From contig OX243827.1 of the NCBI GenBank assembly GCA_945859605.1, positions 8,636,717 to 8,700,716 of the forward strand: a stretch of DNA of 64,000 nt. The letters run 5' to 3'. The position numbers were made by a program, and so were the translations under genes. Positions 24,701 to 30,426 of this stretch are shown here, one piece after another. Below the pieces are notes generated by a model. The model searched no databases. It had not been told where the DNA came from and saw nothing but the letters and a program-made list of their open reading frames with translations. Each line of letters opens with the position of its first letter. Within the stretch, counting starts at the first letter, position 1. This stretch comes from Lumbricus rubellus. Taxonomy: Eukaryota; Annelida; Clitellata; Crassiclitellata; Lumbricidae.

Positions 24701-27700
24701 AGCATCATTTGACGTCATGACGTTGGACAGCAGCAGCCTCCGTATCAATCCCATCATCTACGTCGGATCAGCCATCCTCATCTTCTGCCTCATCATCATT
24801 CTCTCCGCATACCGATACCTGTTCTGTCACAGGTAACCTATACGTACCATTTACTATATTTTATTTACGTGGGGCATGATGGTGTAGGGGCATGTTCGGT
24901 GCCTTGGAATCGGAAGGTCGCGGGTTCGAATCTACCTCAAGCCGCATGCAGCGTAGAGAACCTGAGCAAGTCCTTCACTCGAAATTGCTCATGCGCTTCG
25001 GCGTGAAACTTCTATTCAGTGTCTGCGCTGTAGTCGGGAGGGCCTCGGAGTAGATATATCTTGAGGGGTGCTAAAACAAATTTCATACTACATAAATTTA
25101 CTAAATCTTGATAATTATCTAGCAAATGGCTGAGCGCATATTTCATACAGGGACCAGGGGCGGATACAGAAACTTTGGACTGGGGTAGGGGTGGCAAAAA
25201 TTCTTAGCCTTGGGTGTGGAATTTTTTCGTATCCACCACATTGTTCGAAAGCTTGTTGAAACCAAATGGGGGGTGGGCCACGATACATGGACAGCTCTAA
25301 ATGGAGGGGGCATGGCCGGATTGACCCCCCTGGATCCACCCTTGATTCCATAAGATGTTCAGAGTCTATCTTCCTATTTATTTGAAGTCTACGCACGCGC
25401 AAGCAAGTCTTATAATCATAATTATAAACTTTTGTTTGGGATTATTTCAGACCAATGAAACCGACGACATGTGGCCATCTGGTGAAGAACGTGTGTACTT
25501 CTGTGCTGCTGCTGTGCATCGTCTACTTGCTGTGCATTCGCAAGGTGGAGCCACCGATTGTTTGTTGGTTGATAGGGTTGATGGCGCACTATCTGTCCTT
25601 GTCAACCCTCTTCTGGATCACCTTGGTTAGCAAGTAAGTCCGACGTCAACACGTCAACTTCAATTCTCCATCAACTGTTTCAGCCGAGAGCCAGAAAATA
25701 ATATCTTAGGCTGAATTGTGGGTACAGGCTTAAAAACAATCTAGGCAAGAAACTGAAACATTAACCGTATACCGTCAAGAAAAATAAGGTAAAAAATTAA
25801 TGAATTTCGCTATGCGTCCTAAACCACAAAAGTGGGTCTTACCTGTTCGAACCAGCCTTTCACCAGAAAACAGAGACTGTAACAGGGAGGCTCATCTTTC
25901 CTTCAGCAGTCATTACCCGGTCACTAATCCAATGTTTTTTAATCTGTAGGAAAATTGGCGGATCATTAAAACGTAGCAAAGAACGAATGAAAGCAAAGGG
26001 ATCCATTGAGCAGACGACTGCTTCAGATTGCGCTGGTTCCCTTTGTTCCTTGACGCATTCTGCTGCTTCATCTTCGAGTTCTTTGTTTCTGGTTGGATGG
26101 GGAGTTCCAGCTGTTGTGGCTGGAGTTGGGGGAGCCATACACTGGAATGGCAACCAGGAATTTGGCCAGGAACGGTGAGCATGAATTCTTAAACTGTCAA
26201 GTCACTTTAAGAATGTGTCTTGCGGAGTTTAAATCAGAATTCACTGGGCAGTGGTCATAATGAGGTTGGCTCTTAGATCATGGTGACATATATCCATAAA
26301 ACAATATACCGGTGATTGCTGAGTCCTAATTTTTGGATGCAAATTTCTCAATTGCCATGTTAAGAGAAACTTTCTGACTTGCTTCAAACATATGACAAAG
26401 GCTATACTAATCACCACGGCTTAGCACGAAATATCCCTTTTATGCTGATTTAATGCAATTGAAATGAAATAAATAAATAGGCCTATCTTTTATCTGCGTT
26501 GTTGTTGTTCATTGAATTCAATTTCATTCGACTTTGAGTTTAAGTTTTCACAAGTTATTCTTTTTTGTTTAATTTCAGTTCGATTTCAGTTTCAGTTTTT
26601 CATCAGCTTTTGCTGCAGTTCAATTGTGTAACAAAGATAGGACGATTCCTGCAAATAGTTACAGGTCTGCTTACATAATTATGTCTTTTTGAAACTATCA
26701 ACACATTGCACATTTTATAATTCGGTTTGTTTGCAGCTGGCCAAATCATTCGCGCTGCCAAAAACCACTTGCATGCTTAATAACAATGAATTAATAGCAT
26801 AATTCAGGCTAATAAAAGTAAAAAGTACTTACTTTTACTTTTTAATAACATAATTCAGGCTAATATTGCATCAAAAATTCATCATGATGATACTTGCACG
26901 AGTCGAATATAGGAGACGGGTAAGGTCACACAATTGAAGTCGGCCCATTAATTTTTGGGAACCGCGCATCTGAATGCGTCCTTTGCGAGTTTATGTTGAC
27001 TTTCTTATTTTATTTTATTCATGATCTGCATTTTTACTCCAAATACGACTGGTTGCCTTTGTATATTTTCGCAGCTGTTTGTCTTAGCTTGTTTTCCAAT
27101 GTTATTTGAGGTTGCTGTGGTTTACTGTATGTATAGGCTACAATCTGAAATAGGCCTACATCATAATTGTAGTTATTATTGACAATATAATAAAAAAATT
27201 GTTTGATGCATTTTTCTTTTGCAGTTGTTTTCTTCCGTTGCATCTGGCAGTTGTAACCTACTTTCTTCCTGCGGGTCTGGTAATCACGTACAACCTTTTC
27301 TTATGGTTTCGGATTGCTCGTCGCTTACTGCAACACATGGGAAGCAGGAAAATTCATGAACATATCAAAGAACAACATCTACCAAGAGAAGAACAATCAG
27401 TGGTTCTCCTCTCGGGTCCTGAGACAACCCCCATCACTGATGGTTCTTCGCAACACCCCTCTGCCACCCTGACGATGTCAAGCAGTGGTTTATACCCCCA
27501 ATCGAACCCCTCACCGTTCCGCTTGGTTGGTTCAATCGTAACGCTTCAGTTACTTTGCATCCTGACGTGCATCTCAGGAGCACTGGTTGCCTCATCAGCA
27601 AGCCATAGTGACGTTTTTATTTACTTATATGCTGTGGTTGGAAGCGTGTTTGGGATTGTTGGATTATCCGTTTACGTTAAGTATGAGAGCTCTTCGTCCG

Positions 27701-29109
27701 AATGTTTGTCTGTGGGAATGGTCAAGCTCTTCAAGGGGCGTGTCAGCGAAAACACGAAAAGCCAGTCGAGCATAACCACGGACTGTGAGAAGCAGAATCA
27801 GGAGAAAGATCTTATCTGTGCATCGTTGACGTCATCAGTTGATGAACCTGGCGTAGTCGGGGTCTGCAGCAGTAGTCAGTCGTTTAGCAACCTCAGACAG
27901 AACGAACTTGCCAGAAGTTTCTGGCGGAGAAAGCGACAGAAGGAAACGAGGCAAGACCTCATTGTCAGCGGATGTGAAGCTGGCAATCAGGCAATCAACA
28001 GAGAAGTCCAACAAGGTGTAGAATCAGTAACAGTACCAAGGACTCCACTCCTGTTTTGTCCCCAGATTAACTGTACCGATGATAACGCAAGTTTAAGTAG
28101 AAGTAACCATAACAGTCAGATGGCGGAGCGTTCAAGCACAACGGGAAGCCTTCATAGCGGCATCTCCAGCATTCATCCATTACAACCAGAGTTTCCACTT
28201 CTCAACACTAAAATTCTTTCCACCTTCAGCCTGGAAGACGGTGGTCTGAACTCCTCCACGGGAAGCTTCCATCCACTGAAATCCGACTGTAGCTGCTTCC
28301 ATCCCAAGTACAACTCAGTGAACAGCTCATACGATGGAAGGAGTACTTGCTCAGCGCGACTTCGAGATTTCGAGGACGAGGAATCGAGTACAAACAGCGA
28401 AGATGGTGGAAAGAATCCGGATTCTACCATGTCTCCATTTTTAGACTGGAACATGGTAAACGATGTTCAGAACTCTCCGCGGAACTCATTAAACAGTGTC
28501 TACCTTTCTCCACGAATTCTAAAACACGACCAGAGACCTAAATCGTGGCGGCATGACGATGGCGCATGCAGGGGTCTGTATGGACACGTCAACAGTCCGA
28601 CAACTCCTATCAAACGATTTTTACCACCACCAGTTGGTGGTGGTGGTGGTGTAGTTGGTGGTGGTGGTGGTGGTGTAGTTGGTGGTGGTGGTGATGGTGG
28701 TATCCAGAACCGTCACAAAACCAGGCATGATCTGTGCGTCTATTGTTCCAGCGACGGTCATATCGTTTCGAGGAACTTCTTTCTCTGTGGATCCCCCAGT
28801 AAGGTCCACACCAGTTCCACTCTTACGAAGCGTACCAAGCGTCACCGTTCTCGTACACTGTACCGGCCGAAACATGCACGAAAACAACGGATGGATGACC
28901 CAAGTGATGTATGCGAGAATTGTCGTAGCTGTAGATGTAGGTATGATGTGGAGAGGAACAGAAAATGCGATTTTGTCCAGTTCTCGAACTTTAATCGTTG
29001 TGGTGTTCCTGTTGTTTGCCACGGTCATTGTGTGGTTGCACATTGCTCGGCGTGGCACGGTCGAAACACTGCAGCTGGCCAAGACAGTGATAGTGAGACA
29101 AATATCTAA
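4347..29109 (+). CDS. Adgra: Adhesion G-protein-coupled receptor, ADGRA (GPR123/124/125) group; gene model, 14 exons, 5'-incomplete
   Basis: Fourteen exons join with consistent phases (lengths 72, 72, 164, 566, 165, 95, 247, 244, 114, 125, 152, 183, 225, 1885 nt) into 1436 residues plus stop. Domain order in this partial numbering: LRRs 1-48, LRR C-terminal cap 49-103, Ig then hormone-receptor motif 104-292, GAIN 293-580, GPS region 581-622, TM1 about 641-665, TM2-TM3 673-733, TM4 734-808, TM5 813-836, TM6 909-931, TM7 938-960, cytoplasmic tail 961-1436. LRR + Ig + HRM + GAIN + 7TM is diagnostic of ADGRA2/ADGRA3-type receptors, plasma-membrane proteins tied in vertebrates to Wnt7 signalling and Dishevelled or PDZ-scaffold binding. 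The C-terminus ETNI fits a class I PDZ ligand. Signal peptide, LRRNT and first LRRs are absent from the window as far as I can see. Human homologues are about 1320-1340 aa, so the tail here is longer. Which paralogue it matches cannot be told; a single pre-duplication gene is likely in an invertebrate. Confidence 0.93.
4419..5234. other. Adgra intron with a dispersed repeat fragment
   Basis: The segment about 4448-4535 (gtgcagttgtaggcc ... aaacgaatttgtgc) resembles the reverse complement of 21925-21990, so it is part of a dispersed repeat. The rest is AT-rich and featureless. Confidence 0.45.
5235..5306 (+). CDS. Adgra: Adgra exon: leucine-rich repeat (72 nt)
   Basis: Acceptor gtgtttcag, donor gtaagt. 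It encodes LMLAGNRIKVVPEGTF then DALPSLVRL, a textbook LRR with an N-x-I core. Same 72-nt length and same phase as the preceding exon, so the two are interchangeable modules. Confidence 0.9.
5307..6136. other. Adgra intron, no feature seen
   Basis: Ordinary intronic sequence between two in-phase exons. No extra 72-nt LRR exon is visible. Confidence 0.5.
6137..6300 (+). CDS. Adgra: Adgra exon: LRR C-terminal cap (LRRCT)
   Basis: Acceptor atttgcag, donor gtacgt; in phase 2, out phase 1. The product contains LSCDCRLQWIPKWIK, then VCSYPTAMKGQ and ends DLHCG. The CDC pair followed by two later cysteines is the disulphide pattern of LRRCT caps, and SYPTAMKGQ resembles vertebrate ADGRA caps. It sits directly before the Ig exon, as in ADGRA2/3. 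Confidence 0.92.
6440..6668 (+). repeat. tRNA-headed SINE, near full length
   Basis: A-box-like TAGTGGTGGCGTCG, B box GAGGTTCGATTCC (about 6488-6500), body TCCTTCACTCACAATTGC, GCGTGAAACTC and CAGTGTCCGCTCTG, then tail GGGAGCGCCTCTGAGTAG and CTTGAAGGGGCGCTATAAC, followed by ACAAACAAACAAG. The best preserved + strand copy together with 24868-25085. Confidence 0.85.
6747..6777. repeat. (AATC)n microsatellite
   Basis: Seven AATC units in the intron before the Adgra Ig exon. Confidence 0.9.
6960..8160. other. Low-repeat, GC-richer intronic block (candidate conserved non-coding DNA)
   Basis: It contrasts with the AT- and repeat-rich surroundings: balanced composition, several TAATT/ATTAG homeodomain-type cores (e.g. 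7299-7304, 7530-7552) and a CAG/CAC triplet stretch at 7329-7392. Open frames here are His/Gln artefacts of the triplets. Enhancer function is a guess based only on texture. Confidence 0.3.
8218..9233 (-). mobile_element. piggyBac-type DNA transposon fossil, 1.02 kb, flanked by TTAA
   Basis: TTAA lies at 8214-8217 and 9234-9237. Ends are CCCTCAGATTACC and (reverse complement) CCCTGCGAGTACC. Both subterminal regions carry GTACCAGTGGGGTCA and the palindrome GGGGTCAAAAATGACCCC, also near 9020. On the - strand, 8653-8889 encodes DPTRNMAGSGRHVTTENFF then TLLGTILKNRKE, the late DDE domain of piggyBac transposases (usually 'VTTDNWFTS', 'GTIRKNK'). 8490-8600 encodes CSICPRGKDKKARICAAC, the C-terminal Cys-rich finger. 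The frames differ and the N-terminal part is gone, so it is a dead, internally deleted copy. Confidence 0.9.
8490..8889 (-). pseudogene. piggyBac transposase remnant
   Basis: Two overlapping frames carry the end of the DDE catalytic region and the C-terminal zinc-binding region; a frameshift or deletion lies between them at about 8650-8720. The first two thirds of the protein are missing, so it cannot encode an active transposase. Recognised from the VTT-[DE]-N-[WF]-F and GTI-x-K-N-[RK] motifs. Confidence 0.88.
9238..9969 (-). repeat. LINE-derived fragment and AT-rich intron
   Basis: 9238-9262 carries the family tail word GTGGCGCTATATAAAT. About 9292-9420 (acaatagtcaaaccgagaac) resembles the - strand of the CR1-like LINE at 19400-19450 (gcaatagtcaattcgtgagc), i.e. 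degenerate reverse-transcriptase C-terminal sequence. Beyond 9500 nothing is recognised. Confidence 0.4.
9970..12170. mobile_element. hAT-like nonautonomous element, 2.2 kb, with perfect 8-bp target duplication
   Basis: Starts CAGGGGCGGATACAG and ends CTGGATCCGCCCCTG. Flanking TAGCCTAG occurs at 9962-9969 and again at 12171-12178, an exact 8-bp target-site duplication. Eight bp and CAGGGG ends fit the hAT superfamily. No transposase frame is seen. It contains one copy (about 10203-10270) of the monomer that is tandemly amplified at 20750-21740, and a nested RTE-like LINE end at 11302-11509. Confidence 0.85.
11302..11509 (-). pseudogene. RTE-like LINE 3' end fragment
   Basis: The - strand encodes RGRPNREWIDDIKEWCNQD then DRGLWKKKIKCALDTYG, the R-G-R-P-x-x-x-W-x-D-[DN]-I signature at the C-terminus of RTE/craft-like endonuclease-reverse transcriptases. 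It ends in an ATG/ATA triplet tail (11302-11320), the usual RTE 3' tail. Nested in the hAT-like element. Confidence 0.75.
12171..13585. other. Adgra intron; GC-richer patch at 12300-12980
   Basis: 12300-12980 is unusually GC- and CpG-containing and free of the window's repeats; it may be conserved non-coding sequence. Poly-G runs at 12832-12843 and an ATTG microsatellite at 13218-13240 follow. No exon recognised. Confidence 0.35.
13586..14151 (+). CDS. Adgra: Adgra exon: Ig domain plus hormone-receptor motif
   Basis: Acceptor cttttcag, donor gtcagt; 566 nt, in phase 1, out phase 0. The first part is an I-set/V-like Ig domain: FEGDLLPLTCRVS (B-strand Cys), VGWYRDGSPV (core Trp), then LDHSGVWQCNVES (D-x-G-x-W-x-C). 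The second part is a hormone-receptor domain: VFCPSL, YDWPKTVAD, LPCEMG, YCDSRGVWIG and VEQCQF, matching the C, W-P-x-T, C, C-x-x-x-G-x-W and C spacing. Open reading continues past the donor only through an intronic microsatellite. Confidence 0.94.
14207..14640. repeat. (ATAC)n / (ATGC)n tetranucleotide array
   Basis: More than 400 bp of ATAC and GCAT units broken by a short unique insert (14354-14390). It starts about 55 bp after the donor of the Adgra Ig exon. A related ACGTGCGT-rich stretch continues to about 14830. Frames reading YIHT or YVCM are artefacts. Confidence 0.97.
14641..15059. other. Adgra intron, ACGT-rich decay of the tetranucleotide array then unique sequence
   Basis: To about 14830 a mutated (ACGTGCGT/ACAT)n continues; from there to the next exon the sequence is unique with no recognised feature. 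Confidence 0.6.
15060..15224 (+). CDS. Adgra: Adgra exon: GAIN domain, first helices
   Basis: Acceptor cttctgtag, donor gtcaat (weak); 165 nt, phase 0 on both sides. The product includes LLLLANRLKILVGDG and ILISQILQEFSNMIED, amphipathic helical text equivalent to the helical GAIN-A region after the HRM in ADGRA proteins. The donor is non-optimal, but the frame and the next exon support it. Confidence 0.82.
15400..15745. repeat. (ATGT)n microsatellite in Adgra intron
   Basis: Pure TATG units at about 15493-15565, with degenerate ATGT-rich flanks on both sides. It lies between two GAIN exons. Confidence 0.93.
15868..15962 (+). CDS. Adgra: Adgra exon: GAIN domain helices
   Basis: Acceptor ttccgttgcag, donor gtgcga; 95 nt, in phase 0, out phase 2. 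It encodes ITDIILGIISTLSGLDVS then REAQKQGRACTR. This matches the position of the segment ending in a conserved Cys in vertebrate ADGRA2 and joins in frame to the following exon (AG plus G gives Arg). Confidence 0.85.
15963..16438. other. Adgra intron, no feature seen
   Basis: AT-rich sequence between two phase-2 joined GAIN exons. No repeat family recognised. Confidence 0.5.
16439..16685 (+). CDS. Adgra: Adgra exon: GAIN domain middle
   Basis: Acceptor tttgaag, donor gtaagt; 247 nt, in phase 2, out phase 0. It begins LIRTLEELPHRLIQK, continues RIAIEAQRFDINAV and GLQCTVFRG, and ends KQSEKDRH. 'NRIAIEAQ' aligns by eye with 'RNVALEAYLIKP' in ADGRA2, and the later Cys matches the conserved GAIN cysteine. 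Confidence 0.88.
16850..16918 (+). repeat. SINE/LINE-family 3' tail interrupted by the foldback element
   Basis: GGAGCACTTCTGAGTAAATTACCTTGAAGG and GTGCGCTGGTAC (split here) is the family tail seen elsewhere as GGGAGCGC...CTTGAAGGAGCGCTATA. The foldback element inserted into its 3' extremity. Confidence 0.6.
16919..17404. mobile_element. Foldback (Mutator-like?) element, 486 bp, with 111-bp inverted arms and 9-bp target duplication
   Basis: Left arm 16919-17029 and right arm 17294-17404 are inverted copies; both arms are built of repeated TTTGGGCGCCG / TTTCGGCGCCG units (11-16 bp). AAAAATGCA flanks it at 16910-16918 and 17405-17413, an exact 9-bp duplication. Outer ends are CGGTACGTGACG and (rc) CGGATCAGGACG. 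The 264-bp core is AT-rich and non-coding. Long arms with internal subrepeats plus a 9-bp duplication fit nonautonomous Mutator-like/foldback elements; without a transposase the assignment is inferred. Confidence 0.85.
17405..18719. other. Adgra intron, few features
   Basis: ATTA/ATTC microsatellites at 17502-17570; otherwise unique AT-rich sequence. 18160-18480 is GC-richer and may be an old repeat. 18610-18660 (gcaacaggggttatttta) is found inverted near 22000, marking a dispersed fragment. Confidence 0.45.
18731..18862. repeat. (TTC)n and (ATT)n microsatellites
   Basis: TTC units at 18731-18768 and ATT/TTA units at 18784-18862, abutting the LINE 3' tail. Confidence 0.93.
18866..20552 (-). 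mobile_element. CR1/Jockey-group LINE, 5'-truncated and internally deleted
   Basis: The - strand reads, 5' to 3': an endonuclease-RT linker (20294-20552), then the reverse transcriptase from about 20280 down to 18931, then a short 3' UTR with GGGAGCGCCTCTGAAC and GCGCGTTATAAATG, ending in (ATACA)n at 18866-18892. About 120 residues normally found before the RT palm are missing at the junction near 20285. It lies inside the Adgra intron in antisense orientation. Confidence 0.9.
18931..20285 (-). pseudogene. Non-LTR reverse transcriptase, CR1-like, N-terminally incomplete
   Basis: An open frame runs from GLSKTLERLVSLQF through GFRAHHSTETALLS, LYDVSSAFDMVDHDMLL (first catalytic Asp), GVPQGSVLGPLLFILYTADI, HLFADDVQ (the F-A-D-D core, near 19805), DLGVVLDSSLTFTEHI and RIDYCNALLIGLP to LSLLKTCFFSR. 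These are RT motifs of CR1/Crack-type LINEs. The frame is intact to the natural C-terminus, so the copy is fairly young, but loss of the endonuclease and the fingers region makes it inactive. Confidence 0.92.
20610..21800. mobile_element. Relative of the 9970-12170 element, swollen by an internal 85-bp tandem array
   Basis: 20690-20760 (ggcgcgtagcgcctag, gggaggggtatgggg) matches 10147-10200 of the hAT-like element, and 21738-21775 (tgtacttttcagtgcttataag) matches 10272-10295. Between these points the older copy has one monomer and this one has about twelve. Clear terminal inverted repeats are not visible here, so the ends are approximate. Confidence 0.75.
20750..21740. repeat. Tandem array, ~85-bp unit, about 12 copies
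   Basis: Each unit contains CAGAGCCTCATCAGAAAC, TTTTTGAATTTCCACATTGC, AATGGTAGCATTTTAAGG and TGTCATCTTAACAAAATACC. GAGCCT occurs at about 20824, 20909, 20995, 21079, 21164, 21250, 21335, 21421, 21508, 21593 and 21678, i.e. spacing 84-87 bp. Units differ by a few substitutions, so the array is moderately old. Non-coding. Confidence 0.95.
22086..22329 (+). CDS. Adgra: Adgra exon: GAIN beta-sandwich with Ser-rich insert
   Basis: Acceptor tatttacatcag, donor gtaatc; 244 nt, in phase 0, out phase 1. IEAAIYIPPSAF, WVQITMFMNSNLFP and SSTGVIFTQIFS are beta-strand text matching the GAIN core (ADGRA2: 'ASIQLPPSLF', 'LQLLVFRNGRLF', 'TPVIFAG'). Between strands 1 and 2 lies a serine tract from TCA/TCC triplets, probably a microsatellite expansion in a loop. 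The intron before it is over 5 kb and full of repeats. Confidence 0.9.
22395..22690. repeat. (ATC/ATG/GTC)n triplet-repeat region
   Basis: Mixed TGA, TCA, CGT and ATC triplets begin about 65 bp after an Adgra GAIN exon donor. An ATTC run (22561-22584) and ATTTATATAGCG (a SINE/LINE tail word) occur inside, so the region is partly a retroposon tail. Confidence 0.9.
22975..23358. mobile_element. hAT-like MITE, 384 bp, perfect 8-bp target duplication
   Basis: Starts CATGGGCGGAGAC and ends GTCTCCGCCCCTG. TCGCTAAC flanks it at 22967-22974 and 23359-23366. The interior has the family word GACGACCTTTTT. It ends only 30 bp before the Adgra exon at 23389. Confidence 0.9.
23389..23502 (+). CDS. Adgra: Adgra exon: GAIN strand bridging to the GPS (short exon found by phase)
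   Basis: Acceptor cattgtctttaag, donor gttagg; 114 nt, phase 1 on both sides, exactly what both neighbours need. It encodes GGLSHPINATDIEVQF, then VANDGGTVGQLVHWNFSAN. 'L-HPINATDIEVQF' is the strand that reads 'LTEPVAVSL' in ADGRA2, and 'QLVHWNFS' is the conserved W-W/W-N strand before a GPS. With it, the reading becomes HWNFSANDSLGAWVEDGC, a normal GAIN-to-GPS transition. Without it about 38 residues of the fold would be missing. It includes an N-glycosylation site (NAT). Confidence 0.9.
23605..23850. repeat. Head-to-head SINE/LINE tails around a (TCTG)n array
   Basis: 23605-23632 is an inverted tail (GCACTTGTTATAGCGTCCC), then (CTCTGT)n at 23637-23745, then inverted CAGAGGCGCTCCCGAATG. A direct tail follows (GTCGGGAGCGCCTCTGAG, CTTGAAGGAGCGCTATATAA) with (GAAT)n. 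Two opposite insertions at one site, 65 bp before an Adgra exon. Confidence 0.75.
23915..24039 (+). CDS. Adgra: Adgra exon: GPS region (atypical cleavage site)
   Basis: Acceptor gtttgctgttttag, donor gtattt; 125 nt, in phase 1, out phase 0. LGAWVEDGCGNNSS followed by LNSFTCQQLDYFAFSQ is the GPS layout: W-x(3)-G-C, then T-C-x-x-L-x-x-F-A. The cleavage tripeptide H-L-T/S of self-cleaving adhesion GPCRs reads Q-L-D here, so autoproteolysis is unlikely. Vertebrate ADGRA members also deviate (HLG). Confidence 0.92.
24152..24209. other. Short palindrome ending in TTAA
   Basis: TTAACGACCAGC at 24152-24163 and its reverse complement at 24198-24209 frame 34 bp. It could be a minimal TTAA-targeting MITE or a simple hairpin; the evidence is thin. 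Confidence 0.35.
24681..24832 (+). CDS. Adgra: Adgra exon: stalk and TM1
   Basis: Acceptor ctaattcag, donor gtaacc; 152 nt, in phase 0, out phase 2. After a short Ser-rich linker the product reads INPIIYVGSAILIFCL and IIILSAYRYLFCHR, one hydrophobic helix with a basic cytoplasmic end, as expected for TM1. Confidence 0.9.
24868..25085 (+). repeat. tRNA-headed SINE, near full length
   Basis: A-box region GGTGTAGGGGCATG, B box CGGGTTCGAATC (about 24921-24932), body AGTCCTTCACTCGAAATTGC, CGGCGTGAAACTTC and CAGTGTCTGCGCTG, tail GTCGGGAGGGCCTCGGAG and CTTGAGGGGTGCTAAAAC. Between the TM1 and TM2-3 exons of Adgra. Confidence 0.88.
25155..25344. mobile_element. CAGGGGCGG-family MITE, 190 bp
   Basis: CAGGGGCGGATACAG at the left, CTGGATCCACCCTTG at the right, interior CATGGCCGGATTGACCCC as in the 9970 and 46266 copies. 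Flanking 8-mers do not match. Confidence 0.7.
25451..25633 (+). CDS. Adgra: Adgra exon: TM2 and TM3
   Basis: Acceptor gattatttcag, donor gtaagt; 183 nt, in phase 2, out phase 2. It encodes CGHLVKNVCTSVLLLCIVY (TM2), then VCWLIGLMAHYLSLSTLFW (TM3). 'GLMAHYLSLSTLFW' closely follows ADGRA2 'GITLHYSSLSTLLW', the strongest family signature in the membrane region. The TM3 Cys is present for the ECL2 disulphide. Confidence 0.95.
25950..26174 (+). CDS. Adgra: Adgra exon: ICL2 and TM4
   Basis: Acceptor ttaatctgtag, donor gtgagc; 225 nt, in phase 2, out phase 2. A basic, Ser-rich intracellular loop (KIGGSLKRSKERMKAKG) is followed by LFLVGWGVPAVVAGVGGAI, a TM4 with the class-B-like G-W-G-x-P motif. ICL2 is longer than usual. 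Confidence 0.93.
26175..27224. other. Adgra intron between TM4 and TM5, no feature seen
   Basis: About 1 kb of AT-rich sequence with short local duplications (e.g. attcaggctaata at 26803 and 26851). No repeat family or exon recognised. Confidence 0.5.
27225..29109 (+). CDS. Adgra: Adgra last exon: TM5-TM7 and long cytoplasmic tail
   Basis: Acceptor ttttcttttgcag; 1885 nt to TAA. The start RCFLPLHLAVVTYFLP carries the ECL2 Cys and TM5. A ~70-residue ICL3 follows, then TM6 (LVGSIVTLQLLCILTCIS) and TM7 (VFIYLYAVVGSVFGIVGL). The tail has repeated S-T-G-S-[LF]-H modules (about 28135-28275), RNSLNSVYLSPR, a glycine/valine run coded by GGT repeats (28633-28705), a basic block KRTKRHRSRTLYRPKHARK, a Cys-rich stretch (CENCRSCRCRYD), and the terminal SETNI. 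The intronless tail resembles vertebrate ADGRA last exons. Confidence 0.95.
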
Positions 29110-29146
29110 TCCAAATCTCATCTATAATTATAGTCTAGCCTTGTAA

Positions 29147-29523
29147 TCTATATATATAAAAATGAAACTTTCCAATAGTTAGTAATTCAATCACGCCCAA
29201 AGTTACCTACCGATTGTTGTGAAAATTTACCAAAACCTTCCATTCCAATAGCACCGTCTCTTAAGATATTTTTCCCCCGAAAAAACCCAATATTTTCCAC
29301 AAAAAGTGAACTTTGTAACACGTTCGACCGCCATTTGCAAATTCAACAAAACTGTCAGATTTCAGAAAGTCCCCAAACACAGCAGACGAAACATCAATGA
29401 GGTCGCGTGGTGTGACGTCATAAGCGAGTCGCAAAAAGGCCTTTCATCATTATTGGGCTCTATCATTGGGAGGGAGAGGGAAGGTCTTTTATGCCACAGC
29501 AAAGCGTGGCTGGGTACAGCTAG
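29147..29523 (+). mobile_element. Nonautonomous Helitron, 377 bp
   Basis: Starts TCTATATATATAAAAATGAA (TC end) after an A; ends GCTGGGTACAGCTAG (CTAG end) before a T; just before the end lies the hairpin CCACAGCAAAGCGTGG. These are the three hallmarks of Helitron termini and A|T insertion. It starts 38 bp after the Adgra stop codon, so it probably lies in the 3' UTR. Confidence 0.88.
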
Positions 29524-29644
29524 TTTATTATAAATTTAATCTGATTTTTGAACTTCAATAGCAGCGACAATCATTGCGTATTTTTGCAATGAATGAAATT
29601 GGACTTTGTAACAAAACGTGTATTTAAAAAACCTGTTGACTTCA

Positions 29645-30125
29645 GTTATTCACTCTTCATTTCAGTAATTTACTCTAACTGCGCAGATTTTGTCCTCATG
29701 TATGGAGCAGAGTCTTGGTGCGTAAAAAAGGAGGATGAGAGAAGACTGCTGGTGGCGGAGATGGGATGGCTACGAGTTCTACTGAATAGATCACGGAGAG
29801 AAAAGATACGGAATGAGGTGACACGAGAAGAACTAGACCAGAAGGAAACAGTAGTGGAAAGAATAAAGAAAAGAAGACTAACATGGTATGGACATGTGAT
29901 CAGGATGGAGAGCGGAAGAATGCCGGCAAAAGCGCTGCACGGAGAAGTGGAGGGAACGAGGAGCAGAGGACGACCGAAGAAGAAATGGATAGACAACGTA
30001 CTGGAGGATATAGAAGACAGAGGAATGGAGCTGGGAAAGGCAATAGAACTCGCAAGAGACCGGCCGAAATGGAGAAGTTTTGTTAGAGCCTCATCGTCGG
30101 TGAATACCTGACGGAGGAGAAAGAA
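29645..30125 (+). pseudogene. RTE/Proto-type LINE 3' end (ORF2 C-terminus)
   Basis: The frame encodes FVLMYGAESWCVKKEDERRL, GWLRVLLNRSRREKIRNE, KKRRLTWYGHVIRMESGRMP, KALHGEVEGTRSRGRPKKKW, IDNVLEDIEDRGM and ARDRPKWRSFV to a TGA at 30111. Y-G-[AC]-E-[ST]-W, W-[YF]-G-H-V-x-R-M and R-G-R-P-K-x-x-W-x-D-N are hallmark motifs of RTE-like endonuclease-RT C-termini. A GA-rich A-containing tail follows. The catalytic RT and endonuclease are absent, so it is a 5'-truncated insertion. Confidence 0.9.
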
Positions 30126-30149
30126 AGAAGAAGAGCGCAGATTTTGCTG

Positions 30150-30260
30150 AGGCGGCCCCGCGGGTGTTTATCCTTAAGTTGTTACATGTTTAACGACACT
30201 GCCATATCGAAGATGATTAGTGTCGCCATGATGACGATGATGATGATGACGAGGAGGAGG
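30150..30260 (-). repeat. Dispersed repeat, - strand
   Basis: gcggccccgcgggtg then cgacactgccatatcgaaga and tgattagtgtcgcc is the reverse complement of text at 35500-35560 (ggcgacactaatcatctttg). A third relative is near 60955 (atgattattgtcgccctccc). Family unknown; ends in an ATG triplet tail here. Confidence 0.5.
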
Positions 30261-30342
30261 TGGAAGTGTAAAGTGTACAAAAGTAATCTATATCTATACA
30301 GAGCCCCAATAAAGGTGTACTGTTTTTCCACTAATCCGCTTG

Positions 30343-30352
30343 TATGTTTGCC

Positions 30353-30424
<72 letters not shown>
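30343..30424. repeat. (TGTC)n microsatellite
   Basis: About twenty perfect TGTC units. Confidence 0.97.

Positions 30425-30426
<2 letters not shown>

Noticed and set aside
24868..24940. Possible tRNA gene (A and B box present)
   Set aside because: No closable acceptor and anticodon stems, and it is followed by the SINE body and tail. The same applies at 190, 6440, 50911, 55489, 58680 and 47890.
28679..29146. Overlapping 155-codon frame in Adgra's last exon
   Set aside because: Shadow of the coding strand in another frame; the receptor frame is fixed by TM5-TM7 and the splice phase.
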